DNA from: Galeopsis tetrahit
Taxonomy: Eukaryota > Streptophyta > Magnoliopsida > Lamiales > Lamiaceae
NCBI GenBank assembly: GCA_963675135.1
Contig: OY776125.1
Location: 21,750,565-21,814,564 of the forward strand
DNA: 64,000 bases
Reading direction: 5' to 3'
The notes beneath the pieces were generated by a model that saw only the letters and a program-made list of their open reading frames with translations, was not told the origin of the DNA and searched no databases. Positions 10,373 to 20,759 of the stretch are shown one piece after another. Both the position numbers and the translations under genes were made by a program. The first letter of the stretch is position 1. Every line of letters starts with the position of its first letter.

Positions 10373-13300
10373 TCATTTGTCCATCTTGCCTGGATCAAGT
10401 AACCCTAATTCTGCTGACAATTCCAAGAACCTTGCTTCAGCAAGAGGTTTGGTCAGAATATCAGCTTTTTGCTTATCAGTGTGAATTTTGACAAGCTTGA
10501 TATCTTTCTTCTCCACATGATCCCTTATGAAATGATGCTTGATGTCCACATGCTTGCATCTGGTGTGGAGTACTGGATTCTGTGAAATGGCAATTGCACT
10601 ATTGTTGTCACAGAATATTGGCACTTCATTTGTGATTACTTTGTAATCTCTCAATTGTTGCCTGAGCCAAAGTATCTGAGCACAGCAACTTCCAGCTGCT
10701 ACATACTCAGCTTCAGTTGTTGAAGTTGCAACTGTATTTTGCTTTTTGGAAAACCATGAGATAAGCTTGTTCCCCAAGAATTGACATGTTCCAGAGGTGG
10801 ATTTTCTGTCAATTCTACATCCTCCATAGTCAGCATCTGAGTATCCAGTGAGCTCAATATTGTCATCAGCTGGATACCACAATCCAAGATTCTCAGATCC
10901 CTTGAGATATCTTAGAATTCTCTTGGCAGCATCAAGATGGCTCTTCTTAGGATTGGCTTGAAATCTTGCACATACTCCAACTGCAAATGTGATGTCAGGC
11001 CTTCTTGCAGTGAGATATAGCAAAGATCCTATGATTCCTCTGTAATTAGTGGAGTTTGTTGACTCTCCACCTTCATCAGGATCCATCTTCCAGTTAGTAT
11101 TCATAGGAATTCTGACTGGCTTGCTTGATGCACATCCAAATTTTTTGATCATGTCCCTTGTGTACTTGGCCTGATTGATGAATATTCCCTTCTTTGATTG
11201 AGTGACCTGAAGTCCTAAGAAGAAATTCATCAATCCCATCATGGACATCTCAAACTTGCTTTGCATGAGTTTGGAGAATTTTTCACATAGCTTCTCATTT
11301 GGAGATCCAAATATAATGTCATCCACATAGATTTGGACTAACAAAATATCATTTCCTTCACAGATTCTGAACAAGGTTCTGTCAACAGTGCCTTTGACAA
11401 AACCATGATCTAGAAGAAACTGTGACAAGGTATCATACCAAGCTCTTGGAGCTTGTTTTAAGCCATAGAGGGCTTTCTTCAATCTGTACACCTTGTCTCC
11501 TTCTTCAAATCCTGGAGGCTGTTCCACATACACTTCTTCTTTGAGCACCCCATTGAGAAATGCACTCTTCACATCCATTTGATACACCTTGAATCTCATG
11601 TGAGCTGCATATGCTAGGAAGAGTCTGATTGCCTCAAGTCTGGCCACTGGAGCAAAAGTCTCATCATAATCAATCCCTTCAGATTGACAATATCCTTTGG
11701 CCACCAATCTTGCTTTGTTTCTCACAATGATGTCATTTTCATTTTTCTTGTTTTTGAACACCCATTTAGTTCCAATGACATCTTGATGGGTTGGCCTGTC
11801 TACTAGCTCCCAAACTTCATTTCTGGTAAATTGATTCAGCTCTTCTTGCATGGCTATGATCCAGTTGGTGTCTTGTAGTGCTTCCTCAATGTCTTTAGGT
11901 TCCTGTTCTGAAAGAAAACAACAAAACAGAGCACTTTCTCCATGAAATCTTCTAGTTTTGATCCCTTCACTTGGATTACCAAGTATCAGGCTAGATGGGT
12001 GGTCATGCAACCAAGTCCTTCTAGACCTGATCCTTTCAGGAGGATTGTCCTCATCTGAAGTTGGATCACTAGATTCATTAAATTCAGGAAAGTTAATTGA
12101 AGGATCAAGTTCAGGATCATATTCAGGGGTGTTGTCCTCATTGTCAGATAAGTTGACATTTTCATTGGTTCCCCCTTGAATAGTGGATCCATTAACTACC
12201 TCAGCATTGCCTGCTTCTTCATTGGTAGTTGTTACCTGGTTTTGAACTGGGATGGGGTCAGTCAGTTCAATTTCTCCTTCAGGTTGGTTGACTACTGGTT
12301 GATTGCTATCAGGTAGGTTGTCCAGTTTTTGATTTTCATGAAGTTCAGGCTGGGCAACCTCCACAAACACTGTTTCCTTGCTTTGAAGCCTTAATCTGGT
12401 TGTTCTTTGTGTTATCTCATCAATATTCAGGTTTCTATCCCTGAACTCATTAATAGATTCATCAAACACAACATGAGGTGTTTCTTCCACAATAAGAGTT
12501 TTGCAATTGTAAACTCTGTAAGCCTTGCTTATTTGTGAATATCCAACAAATATTCCTTCATCAGCTTTGCTATCAAAAGCTTTCAATTGCTCTTTCCCAT
12601 TATTATGGATGAAACACTTACAACCAAATATGTGAAAATAAGCAACAGTGGGCAATCTACCTTTCCATATTTGATATGGGGTTTTACCTTGTCCTTTGGT
12701 GATTAAGGACCTGTTTTGAGTGTGACATGCAGTGCTAATGGCTTCAGCCCAGAACCTTTTAGGCAATTTAGATTCAGCAATCAAGGTTCTTGCTGCCTCC
12801 TTCAAGGTCCTGTTCCTTCTTTCAGCAACCCCATTTTGTTGAGGTGTTCTTGCTGCTGAAGTTTCATGAGTGATGCCATTTTTGCTGCAATACTCATTGA
12901 TGTATGAGTTAATGAACTCAGTGCCTTTGTCAGATCTGATTTTGACAATGCTTAGGCCCTTTTCATTACTTAATCTCATCATCAATTCAGGTAGTTTGAC
13001 TTGGGTCTCCTTTTTGTTCAGCAAGAATACTACCCAAGTGTACCTGGAAAAATCATCAACAACAACTAAAGCATATTTTCTTCCATTTAAACTTACTGGG
13101 ATTATTGGCCCAAATAAATCCATATGCAATAGTTGAAGGACTCTCTCAGTTGAGATGACAGGTTTTCCTTTGAATGAGGCTTTGATCTGCTTTCCTTCCT
13201 GACATGGCTGGCATATATGTTCTTTGGTGAACACTTGATTTGGCAGCCCTTTAACTAGAGAGTTTCTTGCAATCTTGTTGATGGTTTTGAAGTTCAGGTG

Positions 13301-13771
13301 ATTCAGTCTCTTGTGCCATAGCCAGCTTTGCTCATTTGTGCTTTTGGCAACAAGACAGACTGCTTCAGGGGTTTTGCTCCAATCTGCAAAATAAACATTT
13401 CCCTTTCTCACCCCTGTTAGTAGCACCTGTTGTGTTGATTTGTTTTTGATAGTACATTCATTTGGTGCAAATTCAACACAATATCCTTTGTCACAAATTT
13501 GACTTATAGACAACAAGTTATATTTTAGGCCTAGAACATATGAGACATCAGTAATTTTAACACTACCAATGTTTAATGTACCATAGCCTCTTGTGATGCC
13601 TTGAGAGCTGTCTCCAAAGGTTACTGAAGGACCATCTTTCTCTATGAAGTCTGAGAGAAGCTCCTTGTTTCCAGTCATGTGCCTTGAACATCCACTGTCC
13701 AGGTACCATGCTGTTTTCTTGTTGATGCTTCTCTTCCTTTTGGGGTCCTTGCAGTCCTGCAAAGTCAAAAT
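10373..13771 (-). CDS. Copia pol: protease, integrase, reverse transcriptase, RNase H
   Basis: Open from just after a TAA at 13774-13772 to the stop at 10373, about 1,130 codons. Domains in order: aspartic protease (WYLDSGCSRHMTG), GAG-pre-integrase zinc region (HKRLNHLNF, CQPCQEGK), integrase core with LLHMDLFGP, VVDDFSRYTW, SDKGTEF and PQQNGVAERRNRTLKE, then a Ser/Pro/Glu hinge, reverse transcriptase with KARLVAKG, YQMDVKSAFLNG, YGLKQAPRAWY and YVDDIIFGS, and RNase H with GYSDADYGG, TEAEYVA, CDNNSAI and DIKHHF. All catalytic motifs look intact and there is no internal stop. The first ATG in this frame lies inside the protease motif (HMTG). The frame is -1 to gag, with a 7-nt overlap. Pol is therefore expected as a Gag-Pol fusion made by recoding. 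Confidence 0.95.
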   Translation of the reverse strand: MLTLQDCKDPKRKRSINKKTAWYLDSGCSRHMTGNKELLSDFIEKDGPSVTFGDSSQGITRGYGTLNIGSVKITDVSYVLGLKYNLLSISQICDKGYCVEFAPNECTIKNKSTQQVLLTGVRKGNVYFADWSKTPEAVCLVAKSTNEQSWLWHKRLNHLNFKTINKIARNSLVKGLPNQVFTKEHICQPCQEGKQIKASFKGKPVISTERVLQLLHMDLFGPIIPVSLNGRKYALVVVDDFSRYTWVVFLLNKKETQVKLPELMMRLSNEKGLSIVKIRSDKGTEFINSYINEYCSKNGITHETSAARTPQQNGVAERRNRTLKEAARTLIAESKLPKRFWAEAISTACHTQNRSLITKGQGKTPYQIWKGRLPTVAYFHIFGCKCFIHNNGKEQLKAFDSKADEGIFVGYSQISKAYRVYNCKTLIVEETPHVVFDESINEFRDRNLNIDEITQRTTRLRLQSKETVFVEVAQPELHENQKLDNLPDSNQPVVNQPEGEIELTDPIPVQNQVTTTNEEAGNAEVVNGSTIQGGTNENVNLSDNEDNTPEYDPELDPSINFPEFNESSDPTSDEDNPPERIRSRRTWLHDHPSSLILGNPSEGIKTRRFHGESALFCCFLSEQEPKDIEEALQDTNWIIAMQEELNQFTRNEVWELVDRPTHQDVIGTKWVFKNKKNENDIIVRNKARLVAKGYCQSEGIDYDETFAPVARLEAIRLFLAYAAHMRFKVYQMDVKSAFLNGVLKEEVYVEQPPGFEEGDKVYRLKKALYGLKQAPRAWYDTLSQFLLDHGFVKGTVDRTLFRICEGNDILLVQIYVDDIIFGSPNEKLCEKFSKLMQSKFEMSMMGLMNFFLGLQVTQSKKGIFINQAKYTRDMIKKFGCASSKPVRIPMNTNWKMDPDEGGESTNSTNYRGIIGSLLYLTARRPDITFAVGVCARFQANPKKSHLDAAKRILRYLKGSENLGLWYPADDNIELTGYSDADYGGCRIDRKSTSGTCQFLGNKLISWFSKKQNTVATSTTEAEYVAAGSCCAQILWLRQQLRDYKVITNEVPIFCDNNSAIAISQNPVLHTRCKHVDIKHHFIRDHVEKKDIKLVKIHTDKQKADILTKPLAEARFLELSAELGLLDPGKMDK

Positions 13772-16233
13772 TTAGGTACCCTTTGAGTGTTGGGTCCTTG
13801 AGGGTTAGCTGTACCTTTTGGAACCCAAATCTGCCTGATAACTCTGATTGATTCAAAGTGACTGACTTGGTTTCCATTTACATCTACATACACAGTTTGA
13901 CCCTTAAATGCCTTGGGTGATTTTTGTGTATAAGTGTTAGCTTTGTAGAGTTCAGGAGAGTTGGTAAATTTCTTTGGGACATTTCTCCTGAAGTTACTAA
14001 GCTTAGGTGCAGCTGGGTAAAACTTTTGAGGATAGGCTTTTGGATGGCCTTTTCCATTTGGCAAGTAAGGTCCAGGCCTCCTGAATGTTTTATACCTATC
14101 AGAGGGTATTGGCCTTAATCCATTCAGTTGAGGTTGCCTCATTTGAGTTGGCCTCTTCTGAACATGTTTTGGACAACTCCTCTGATGATGATTCAGATGG
14201 GTTGGCCTTCCATTGGTTCTACCTTTCTGAACCTCATTCCTCCTGTAAGCAATGCCTTTAACCTTTTCCAAAGGTGTGGGTTTAGGTACATTGTTTACCT
14301 GAGTTGGTATAAAAATTCCTTTTCCCTTATCCTTGATCAGTGGTTGATTTACTTCAATTTCATTTTGTTGTGCCACTGATCTTACAAAAGTCATCTTAGA
14401 ATTGCTTGAAGAAGCAATACTAAGACCAGGTGAGGGTTCAAATGGATTATAGCTTAATCCATCCCTTTGAGCAAATGGTCTTTGAAACCCTTGAATTTCC
14501 TCTATTGCCTTAGCAGATTTGTTCAAGGCAGACATTTTCATTTTCAAGCTCCCCTCACTTAATTTTAGAGTATCAAATTCTCTTGAGAGATTGTCAAATT
14601 TAGCTTGTAGAGTTCTAGAGTCAAAATCCTTTTTCTTTAGAGCCTGATTTTGTTCATCAATCAGCTTTTGTTGTTCAGAGACTTTGAGAGACATTTCTTC
14701 ATGTTCTCTCACAATCTGTTGATACAACTCAGTTGATTTAATGTCAACTTCAGATTCAGGAGGATTGGACATTTTGACTTTAGACCTCAACTGTTCATTT
14801 TCTCTCAGAGCCATATTGCATACTTCTTGCATTCTGGTGAAATCTTCCAACAACTTTTCAAAGTCAAGATGGATTTCACTAGATTCATGTGTGTTAATTG
14901 ACAAGTTGGAAGTTGAACATACCTCTTCATCTTCAAGTGCCATTTGACAGTCCTCATCACTGTCACTGTTGGAGAACAGCCCATCATCAGAAGAGTAGAC
15001 ACTCTCCTCACTTGCTGAATCTCCAGCTACCATAGCCTTCCTGTTGTTCAGCCTTTTATCTCTTTTGTTTTGCCTTTCCTTCCTTTCTTTTGCACTGAGG
15101 TCAGGACAGTCATACTGAAAATGACCCTTCTTCTGGCAGTTGTAACACACATCTTCATCATCATCCTTCTTGCTTGAGGACTTCTTCCTCCTTGATGATG
15201 ATGGCTCACCTTTGCTGAATTTCTTCCTATCAGCATATCTGTCTTCTTTCTTTTCATCAGAGACTTTGTCCTCTGATTTATGTTCAGGAGAACTGAATCT
15301 CCTTCTGGTTCTGTTATCTTGGTAGAACTTCTTGTATCTACCAAATCTGGAGTTGAGCTTCTCAAATCTTCTAGCCATGAGTGCCAGCTCCTCCTTTATT
15401 TCAGATTTTGAAACAGACTGAGAGGATCTTTGAGTAATCTTCTTTTCTGTTTTAGCAGCTTTGAAGGCAACACCTTTGTTTGAAGAGGATGGCTCTTCAT
15501 GCACCTTCTTTCTATTGAGATCAAACTCATATGCTTTGAGTTCAGAGAATACTTGCTGCATTGGCATGTTGTCAAGATTGCTGGTATTTTGCATCATGAC
15601 AGAGTATATGTCCCACTTGGATGTGAGACTTCTCAAGATCTTCAGAGCAACCTCTCTTTTGGCATAGAACTTGCCAAGAGAGTTTATTTCATTCATGATG
15701 TCAGTGAACCTGCCATCAAGATGATCAATAGTTTCATTGGCCTCCATAGAGAATTGTTCATATTTTTGGATAGCCACTTGAAGCTTGTTCTCCTTGATCT
15801 TTTGGGTACCTTCACACATAAGTGCTAAGGTATCCCAAATCTCTTTAGCTGATGTGCAGTGGTACACTCTCCCCATCACTGCATCTGGAATTGTCTGGTA
15901 CAATGTGTTCATTGCAATGTAGTTCAGGTTGTGCCTTTTTCTTTCTTCAGCTGTAAGGTCATCTTCATCTTTTGGCAGCAACTCCCTTGGATCAGCTTTT
16001 TGAGCATCAGTGAGCTTGGGATTTGCTTTAGTGAATGTGAATGGCCCTCTAGTGATGACTTTAAGCATCTCATCATGCTGGCAAGCAAGATGTGCTCTCA
16101 TCCTGATCTTCCAGAAATCATAGTTCTCAATTGAGAACATTGGCAGTTTGTGATGAGAAATATGATTGACTTGGTTTGGACCCATATTGTTGATGGTGTT
16201 GACAGCATCTCCTGGAACTGCATTGTTAGCCAT
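13765..16233 (-). CDS. Copia gag polyprotein
   Basis: Starts at ATG 16233 (MANNAVPGDAVNTINN), 822 residues, stop TGA at 13767-13765. The N-terminal half carries the copia Gag core (YDFWKIRMRAHL, IWDTLALMCEGT, LKILRSLTSKWD), like UBN2/DUF4219 domains. A Lys/Ser-rich linker is followed by a CCHC zinc knuckle, CYNCQKKGHFQYDC, near residues 362-376. An acidic Ser-rich segment comes next, then a coiled-coil-like stretch (about 480-580) and a basic Pro-rich tail. The large size with a long C-terminal extension after the knuckle is usual for Sirevirus Gag. The reading frame is intact. Gag forms the virus-like particle and binds the genomic RNA through the knuckle. Confidence 0.95.
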   Translation of the reverse strand: MANNAVPGDAVNTINNMGPNQVNHISHHKLPMFSIENYDFWKIRMRAHLACQHDEMLKVITRGPFTFTKANPKLTDAQKADPRELLPKDEDDLTAEERKRHNLNYIAMNTLYQTIPDAVMGRVYHCTSAKEIWDTLALMCEGTQKIKENKLQVAIQKYEQFSMEANETIDHLDGRFTDIMNEINSLGKFYAKREVALKILRSLTSKWDIYSVMMQNTSNLDNMPMQQVFSELKAYEFDLNRKKVHEEPSSSNKGVAFKAAKTEKKITQRSSQSVSKSEIKEELALMARRFEKLNSRFGRYKKFYQDNRTRRRFSSPEHKSEDKVSDEKKEDRYADRKKFSKGEPSSSRRKKSSSKKDDDEDVCYNCQKKGHFQYDCPDLSAKERKERQNKRDKRLNNRKAMVAGDSASEESVYSSDDGLFSNSDSDEDCQMALEDEEVCSTSNLSINTHESSEIHLDFEKLLEDFTRMQEVCNMALRENEQLRSKVKMSNPPESEVDIKSTELYQQIVREHEEMSLKVSEQQKLIDEQNQALKKKDFDSRTLQAKFDNLSREFDTLKLSEGSLKMKMSALNKSAKAIEEIQGFQRPFAQRDGLSYNPFEPSPGLSIASSSNSKMTFVRSVAQQNEIEVNQPLIKDKGKGIFIPTQVNNVPKPTPLEKVKGIAYRRNEVQKGRTNGRPTHLNHHQRSCPKHVQKRPTQMRQPQLNGLRPIPSDRYKTFRRPGPYLPNGKGHPKAYPQKFYPAAPKLSNFRRNVPKKFTNSPELYKANTYTQKSPKAFKGQTVYVDVNGNQVSHFESIRVIRQIWVPKGTANPQGPNTQRVPKF

Positions 16234-16355
16234 TTCAACAAATGTAATAGAAGATGAACACAGATAAGTTTTTTTCAGAAATTTGGATCAGTTCAGTGAC
16301 CACAGAAAATGTGATTTTGAAAATCAGTTGGATTTTCAGAGGCAGTGGTCTTTGA

Positions 16356-16373
16356 ACCCCTGCTCTGATACCA
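16356..16373 (-). other. Primer binding site, initiator Met tRNA
   Basis: On the minus strand, two bases after the 5' LTR end, the sequence TGGTATCAGAGCAGGGG is complementary to the 3' end of plant initiator Met tRNA (first 12 bases match the standard copia primer site). It primes minus-strand DNA synthesis. Confidence 0.9.
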
Positions 16374-16375
16374 CT

Positions 16376-17976
16376 TGTTGGTCCTTGGTGGAGTATAACA
16401 CAAGTGTATGGGGGGGGGGGGAATGCACTTGTGTATGCAAATTCTTTTCTTTTTGATAAACTGGTCCTATCAGGCAAGTTGTCTCACAACTGGCCTGAGT
16501 GTGAACTTTGATAGATACTTGTCCTACTGATTACTATTAAGTGATCAGTTGGCTAAATATCTAAAAGAGTTGCTAAGTGCGGAATGTGGTTGGCCTTTAC
16601 TCAAAGAAATACTCCAAGTTGATTTCTGAAAATACAGGTTATCAGGGACTTTGTCCAAAACAGATTTTCTTACTTACTGAGTTATGAATCTTTGAAATAT
16701 GATTGAATGGAGTGAAGTTAAGAATGCAGTAAGTAAATGAGACACAAATTTATAGTGGTTCAGAGACTCAAGCTCCTACATCCACTTTCCCTGATTGAAC
16801 AGGATAATTCCTTCTCAATGGAATTAGCTTGTTTTATAGTGCCAAGGTGCACTGATCAACAACACTCTCTTAGTGTTTTGATCCCTAGGATAACTTGAGT
16901 CCTAGTGCTCAATCTCTCTGAGTTAAGACTGTGTTTCACACTAACAGTCCTTAACTCCTCACTTCTACCACAAACACTCTCTTCACTAAATGAGATAAGG
17001 TTTGAGGTTTGGTTCCAACTAATAGAGATATCCTTTACAATAAGAATAGTGTAAAGGAATAGGATATCTCAATGCTAAGCTAGGATGTTTACAAAGATTG
17101 GCTTAGCTGACTTGTAGTGATTCAGGAAACTTGGAATTCTAGAGAACAGCTTGGTTTCCTTTTGAAAGCTTGATGATAGTTTGATAGCTTGTGGTTCAAT
17201 CTGAATTCCTTTGATCACTTCTGTATTTATAGGCAATTTGAACAACTAACCGTTGGAGGGATTAGCAATTCAAATATGTCTATTTGCAGCACCATTGAAA
17301 CGGCTATGAAGCTTGACATCCTTTTATCCACTGTGTAAAAGAGGTCTTCAATGGTTGCTTGAGTGAATGTGTTGACTTCTGACAAATGCGGCTGAGAAGA
17401 CTTGTGTCAGTTTCCAATTTTGCACAATGTCCTAGGTTGATTTGTGGCAAACTTTACACTCAACCAACGGTCAGATGGGACAAGCTCCCTGAACATTCCT
17501 GCTGCAGTTTTAGAATGTTCCAACATTCATTCAATGCTTCACTCTTTAATGCTCTAAGTCTTTAATGCTTGGTTCAGGCATGATTGGCAATAAATGCTTC
17601 ATTGTATCTTCTGTAAGCTTTTGACATTTAATTCTCTTGATCATTTGTACTTCAAACTGCCTAGATCTTTTGCATTTATGAGCACAACTTCAGTATACTT
17701 GAACTCTTCAGCCAGGTTGTCCATTTGATCAGTTTGTCTTGAATAGATCAGCAACTTTGTCCTATAGACCTATCAAGCTGCCTAACATTTCAGCTTTGGA
17801 CAACTATCCTGATTACTAATATCTCATAACATTTCTGAGATTTTATCTTAAGCATACTACACATTAAGTGTTCTGGGACAACTTGCCTGAACAATAACTT
17901 GAGCATATCTCAACTAACTTGTACATCATCAATCAGGGGTTTTGGTATCTAAATCAAAATCATTTTATTCCCAACA
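16376..17976 (-). repeat. 5' LTR of the copia element
   Basis: This 1,601-bp LTR is the promoter copy for the minus-strand element. A TATA-like CTATAAATA on the minus strand lies at 17224-17232. Near its inner end is a perfect 9-bp stem, ACACAAGTG with CACTTGTGT, around a G run of 12. Its outer end is followed by the target duplication TAGTA (17977-17981). Confidence 0.95.
17224..17232 (-). promoter_or_regulatory. Probable TATA box of the copia 5' LTR
   Basis: Minus-strand CTATAAATA, about 750 bp inside the LTR from its outer end, is a good plant TATA match and the only strong one I noticed in the LTR. It would place the U3/R border just downstream. Confidence 0.5.
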
Positions 17977-18413
17977 TAGTATAATAAATATTGGTTAACA
18001 ATAATTAATTTTTTACTTATGATAATATATATATATATATGTAGAGAAATGATATGGAGCCCATAATGGGCTCCTTATGGAATCAAATGATGATGTGTCA
18101 TTATCTACATTATTATATTTACTTACATAATTTACACTATTTTAAGAAAATTTAAAAAATTAAAAGATATTCCTATAAAATTAGGAAACATAGGAAACTT
18201 TCAAAGGTACCATAATCAAGATTACCAATACTAATTACTTTGATTTTTTAATTAATCATGATTAATTATTTTAAGATTATATTTTTTAATTATTAACGGT
18301 TTTATTATTAGTATATAATTATTAAATTAAAAAAAAAAACCATTCATTTTTATATATAATTTTTTTAATAACAAAAAAATTAAAGTTATAAAAATAATTA
18401 ATTAAAAGATAAC

Positions 18414-18606
18414 GATGTGGGATACCTTAATACCATCCCTCACGTTAAGTGAGAGGATTGCTTAGGCTTATAAGCCCACCCAAGACCATCACTCTATCCG
18501 ATATATGTGGGATACCTTAATACCCTCCTCACCCCTCACGTTAAGTGAGAGGATTGCCTAGGCTTATAAGCCCACCCAAGACCATCACTCTATCCGATGT
18601 GGGATA
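18414..18606 (-). repeat. TRIM-like LTR units, two tandem copies
   Basis: Two direct copies of about 90-100 bp (18414-18503 and 18504-18606) share GTTAAGTGAGAGGATTG, GGCTTATAAGCCCACCCAAG and TCTATCCGATGTGGGATA. A third copy lies at 20858-20960 beyond the CACTA insertion. The words match the LTRs of small plant terminal-repeat retrotransposons (TRIMs). The insertion edges were not resolved. Confidence 0.55.
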
Positions 18607-20759
18607 CACTACAAAATAATGGGAAAATGGGGACGGGGAAGGCATCAGATCTGCCCTCACTAATGATGAAGGCAACGGCAAAGGGGACGGTGGTGTGCCG
18701 ATGCCAATATGCTCGATGCTATTTAAATGGTATCGGATTTGGGGAAAACCGTTGCCTTTTGGCAACAGCAGGTGGCCGTTACCTTTTGGCAACGGGCCCA
18801 CTGCCGTCCCCTTTTCGCATCGGGCCCACTCCCGTCCCCTTTTTGCCGTCGCCTTTTTATTAACATTTAAAAAAGATGAATCTGGGTTTCGAACCCAGGT
18901 ATCGAGGCCACCAACACCCACCCCCCACCGCTGGGCCACCCATTTTTCGGAAATTTTGGCATTTTTCGCGAATTGTGGGGTTCGAACTCGGGACCTCCCG
19001 GTCTCGAAGGCTTTTGAGCGCCCCCTGTGTGCCGTTTAGACTAGAAGCTTTAGTCGACATATTGTGAATGCAATTAATATATATTCAATTTAATTTTAGT
19101 TTTTAATTCTTTAATTCAATCCATTCTAACTTTAATTGTTGCTTATTAAATTATTTATCAAAGCATATCATAATTATTTCTAAATTATGTTTTTCAAATT
19201 AACTAAATTATGTTTTTCAAATTAAATAATTTAATTACGGTATCAATTCACACTATTTAAATTTATTCTAATCCTCAATTTACAACATTTAAATTTATTC
19301 TAATTTTTAATTTCACAACATTATAATTACATACAACATTGAGTATAATTATTTTCACTTATACATTTAAATTTATTCTAATCACATCATTTAAATTTAT
19401 TCTAATTTTCAATTCACAACATTAAATATATATAATTATTTTCACTTATCTATTTAAAAATATGAATTCACTTATCCATTTAATTAAAAATATTTTCATC
19501 TATTATAAAATTATTCTCTAGTTCATTTTCAATTAAAATAACATCACAAACAACATTAATTATAATCATAATTAACATGTTCACGTCAATTAAAATAACA
19601 TCACACACAACATTAAAATAAAAATTAATCCTCAACGTTGACGTCTCACCAGGGTATGTTTTTATTAAATTGTCACTACTGCAAGAACCAAATTGAAAAC
19701 AACTCCGAGATATTTATGTATGGGTATGTTTTTATTAAATTGCAAATTTTATTTCTATTTAATTTGGTGTAAGAATTTTAATTTTCTTAATTAAAATTAA
19801 ACATGCACTTCATGGAATTACCTTTAACATTGTTTCTGTTCAATTCAATTTATTATAAATCTAATTTTTTTTCTATATTTATTATTATCCGGTGATCGAA
19901 TTATGGGGTTAATTTGGTTGTTCAATTATTGTTTTGTTACCTTTTTTAACTTGTATTTCTTCCCCAATTTTTTTACCAGACTATAATGGTGTTTTAGTTT
20001 TATTTTAAATTAAGCTTTCTAACTTAAAATGCATATGATTTAACCCTTTTTTGCATTGTATCAGGAAAATGTTCTTCTATCTCTAATTTAAGGTTCTTGA
20101 TTTGTGGTATAGCACACAAGCTTATTAATTTCTTTCAAAAATTTTTTTGATAAGTATAGATGATTAATTAGAGAAAAAGTTAAAACACGAATATATGAGT
20201 AAATGGGGAAATTTATTTCTTAAATAACTTTTTACTAATTTTTCAATCTTCTAGAATCAAATAAAAATAGATTTAAATGAAATTAAAATTAAACTAAAAT
20301 TTCACAGATTTTTTTTATCTAATCAATTTATGTATTATTTAATTAATTTGTCAACATTAATAAAATATGTCAACAATTACAATTTTTTATTCTAATAAAT
20401 CTACCCAAATTATAAACAAACGACCTTTTAATTAATTTAATTTCGAATGAGTTTAAATCAAATTTCAATTATAAATGAAATTTTACGTGAAATGAATTTT
20501 ATCACCAATATTGGTAATTAATTTTTGTGAAATGAATGCAAAAATCGTAGTAACACTTACTAATTAATGTTTAAAATGATTTTAAATCTCCAAATAAAAA
20601 AATATTTGAAATAAATTCAAAATTATTTTAAATTTCCCACTGCCGTTACCAAATGGCATTGGGTCCCACTGACGTCCCCTTTTCGCATCGGTCATTAAAT
20701 GTCGTTACCAAATTGCATCGACCCGCCTGCCGTTGCCTTTTGGCCAATATTTTGTAGTG
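18607..20759. mobile_element. Non-autonomous CACTA element, 2.15 kb
   Basis: It begins CACTACAAAATA at 18607 and ends TATTTTGTAGTG at 20759, flanked by the 3-bp duplication ATA (18604-18606 and 20760-20762), the size used by CACTA elements. Both ends carry repeated subterminal words such as CCGTTACC, TTTTGGCAACGG and GTCCCCTTTTCGCATCGG. The interior is AT-rich and has no transposase reading frame. A segment at about 18880-19030 has GGTTTCGAACCCAGG and GGTTCGAACTCGGGACC words, like tRNA B boxes, of unclear origin. It is inserted in the TRIM-like repeat. Confidence 0.85.

Larger units (their letters stand above)
3007..17976 (-). mobile_element. Complete Ty1/copia retrotransposon, Sirevirus/Maximus-like, about 15 kb
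   Basis: Two near-identical LTRs of about 1.6 kb are bounded by TG and CA and flanked by the 5-bp duplication TAGTA (3002-3006 and 17977-17981). Read on the minus strand the order is 5' LTR, Met-tRNA primer site, gag, pol (protease, integrase, RT, RNase H), a 0.7-kb linker, a long extra ORF, polypurine tract, 3' LTR. Integrase before RT makes it copia. The CATCATCAAAAAGGGGG stretch just before the 3' LTR, the large gag, the long LTRs and the extra ORF fit the Sirevirus (Maximus/SIRE) lineage; that placement is inference. I found three substitutions plus a G-run length change between LTRs, so insertion was recent. Confidence 0.95.

Noticed and set aside
11958..12192. Short frames opposite or overlapping pol and gag
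   Set aside because: They are shadows of the intact gag and pol reading frames.
18541..19067. Open frames near the left end of the CACTA element as genes
   Set aside because: They follow subterminal GC-rich repeats and overlap on both strands without any protein similarity.
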